From positions 1-20,198 of the forward strand of contig JAIVFH010000434.1 of assembly GCA_025765595.1 (NCBI GenBank): a DNA stretch of 20,198 nt. The letters run 5' to 3'. Source of the DNA: Obelidium mucronatum (lineage: Eukaryota > Chytridiomycota > Chytridiomycetes > Chytridiales > Chytriomycetaceae). Position numbers and translations under genes: made by a program. The notes beneath the pieces were generated by a model. That model saw nothing but the letters and a program-made list of their open reading frames with translations, was not told the origin of the DNA and did not search any database. Below, piece by piece: positions 19,426-20,198 of the stretch (the stretch's first letter is position 1; every line of letters starts with the position of its first letter).

Positions 19426-20198
19426 TCATTCACTCCTTCCTTTCATCGGTGCTGGTTGAGATAAAAATATATCCATTGACGATGCAGAACTTTCGCCCGA
19501 AACACTCTCCTCATGAAGGCGCTCCAAGAAGTCATCAAAATCATCGTTGTCAGAATTTGTCTGAGTGAAAATTTCTTCATTTTGAAACACAAGAATCTAT
19601 AGTAAAGAACACGTCAATTTAAAAGTGACCTCAAAGCATGCAGTTCTACTTACACGAACTCGATAAATATCTAGAAATAAACTTGTTAAATCCTTCACTC
19701 CACTGCTGAAGTTTAGCATCTTCCATTTGCTGGAGCGCATCCGAGTAACGTATCCGCCAACACTATCCAACTCAACTCGCTTGAATGCCTCTCCGTAAAC
19801 CAACACGCCTGGAATAACAAGTTGCTTTAAAACATCAGCATTGTGGTTGCATTTGGTCAAATAGCTGTAGAGAATGTCGCGAAGAATTTTTGGCATCATG
19901 GATTCTGATTCAAGAAAGCACTTAGTTCCTTTTGCCCCTTCCCATTTCGGTCCGGCTTCCATGGCCCCAACGTCTTGATTTGCGCTTCCAAATATGCGTA
20001 TATGTCCATCACCCTTTTTCCCTGTGGCTCGCGCAGACATTGATTCAAGGCCTGGAAGGGCGCGCGACCTGACCTTTCGCTCTTGACCAGCCAGTCCTGA
20101 TTTTTCACCCCTAAAAAAAGAAATATAAGAAAAGCAGTTTAGATGCACGCTTACCCAAGAAAGTAAATCTGCTCTGTATCATGGAATAGTTTCTGTAA
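19426..20198 (-). CDS. Partial unidentified protein, 3' part only
   Basis: The gene runs off the right edge on the minus strand. The last exon (19596-19426) ends GRSE-TGA and follows a 57-nt intron (19653-19597, GTAAGT donor). The preceding exon, up to an acceptor near 20111, holds KILRDILYSYLTKCNHNADV, IPGVLVYGEAFKRVELDS, SSKWKMLNFSSGVKDLTSLF and LDIYRVR. A further 44-nt intron (about 20112-20155) with donor GTAAGC is clear. Between about 19896 and 20108 the more protein-like frame (MDIYAYLEAQIKTLGPW) is shifted relative to the downstream frame and ends in a stop. So there is either a frameshift near 19900 or an intron I could not place. The C-terminal tail is acidic and Ser-rich (NDDFDDFLERLHEES). 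I do not recognise the family. Confidence 0.5.

Overview
The window is eukaryotic and most probably fungal. Nearly every gene is cut by short GT-AG introns, mostly 45-90 nt, there are three intronless nuclear tRNA genes with pol III T-runs, and the proteins include a Ctk3-type CTD-kinase subunit, a Dal3-type ureidoglycolate lyase, NAA40/NatD and Ctu2. Intergenic gaps are tiny. An early-diverging (chytrid-like) fungus is my best guess. That is inference from gene content and intron style, not from a marker gene. All exon coordinates below were read by hand from splice sites, phase and family motifs.

Layout. 1-353 (-) is the edge of an unidentified gene, and 354-2656 is a gene-poor stretch with coding-like scraps. 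Then come tRNA-Leu(CAA) (2657-2738, -), a UBXN4/erasin-like protein with two UBX-like domains (2904-4414, -), tRNA-Ser(AGA) (4623-4704, +), a CCCH zinc finger plus Sel1-repeat protein (4872-6866, -) and tRNA-Trp(CCA) (7157-7228, -). Next is a minus-strand block of chromatin and transcription genes: CTK3 (7452-8431), BRE1 E3 ligase (8542-11850) and NAA40 histone N-terminal acetyltransferase (11917-12797). CTU2/NCS2, a tRNA wobble-thiolation protein, diverges from NAA40 (12869-14646, +).

The most interesting part is 14802-19147, a compact purine-catabolism cluster. It holds ureidoglycolate lyase (-), an allantoicase fused to OHCU decarboxylase (+), 5-hydroxyisourate hydrolase (-) and a bacterial-style PuuE allantoinase of the polysaccharide-deacetylase fold (+). 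Together these cover every step from 5-hydroxyisourate to glyoxylate plus urea; only urate oxidase is not in the window. The genes form two head-to-head pairs with start codons 36 and 20 bp apart, joined tail-to-tail with stop codons 26 bp apart. The ureidoglycolate lyase has an in-frame TGA at codon 70, at a position where yeast Dal3 has Cys, so it is a nonsense allele, a sequencing error or a recoding candidate. Its C-terminus, -SRL, is a type 1 peroxisomal targeting signal.

After the cluster there is a short duplicated sequence, a possible F-box fragment, and the 3' part of an unidentified minus-strand gene that runs off the right edge.
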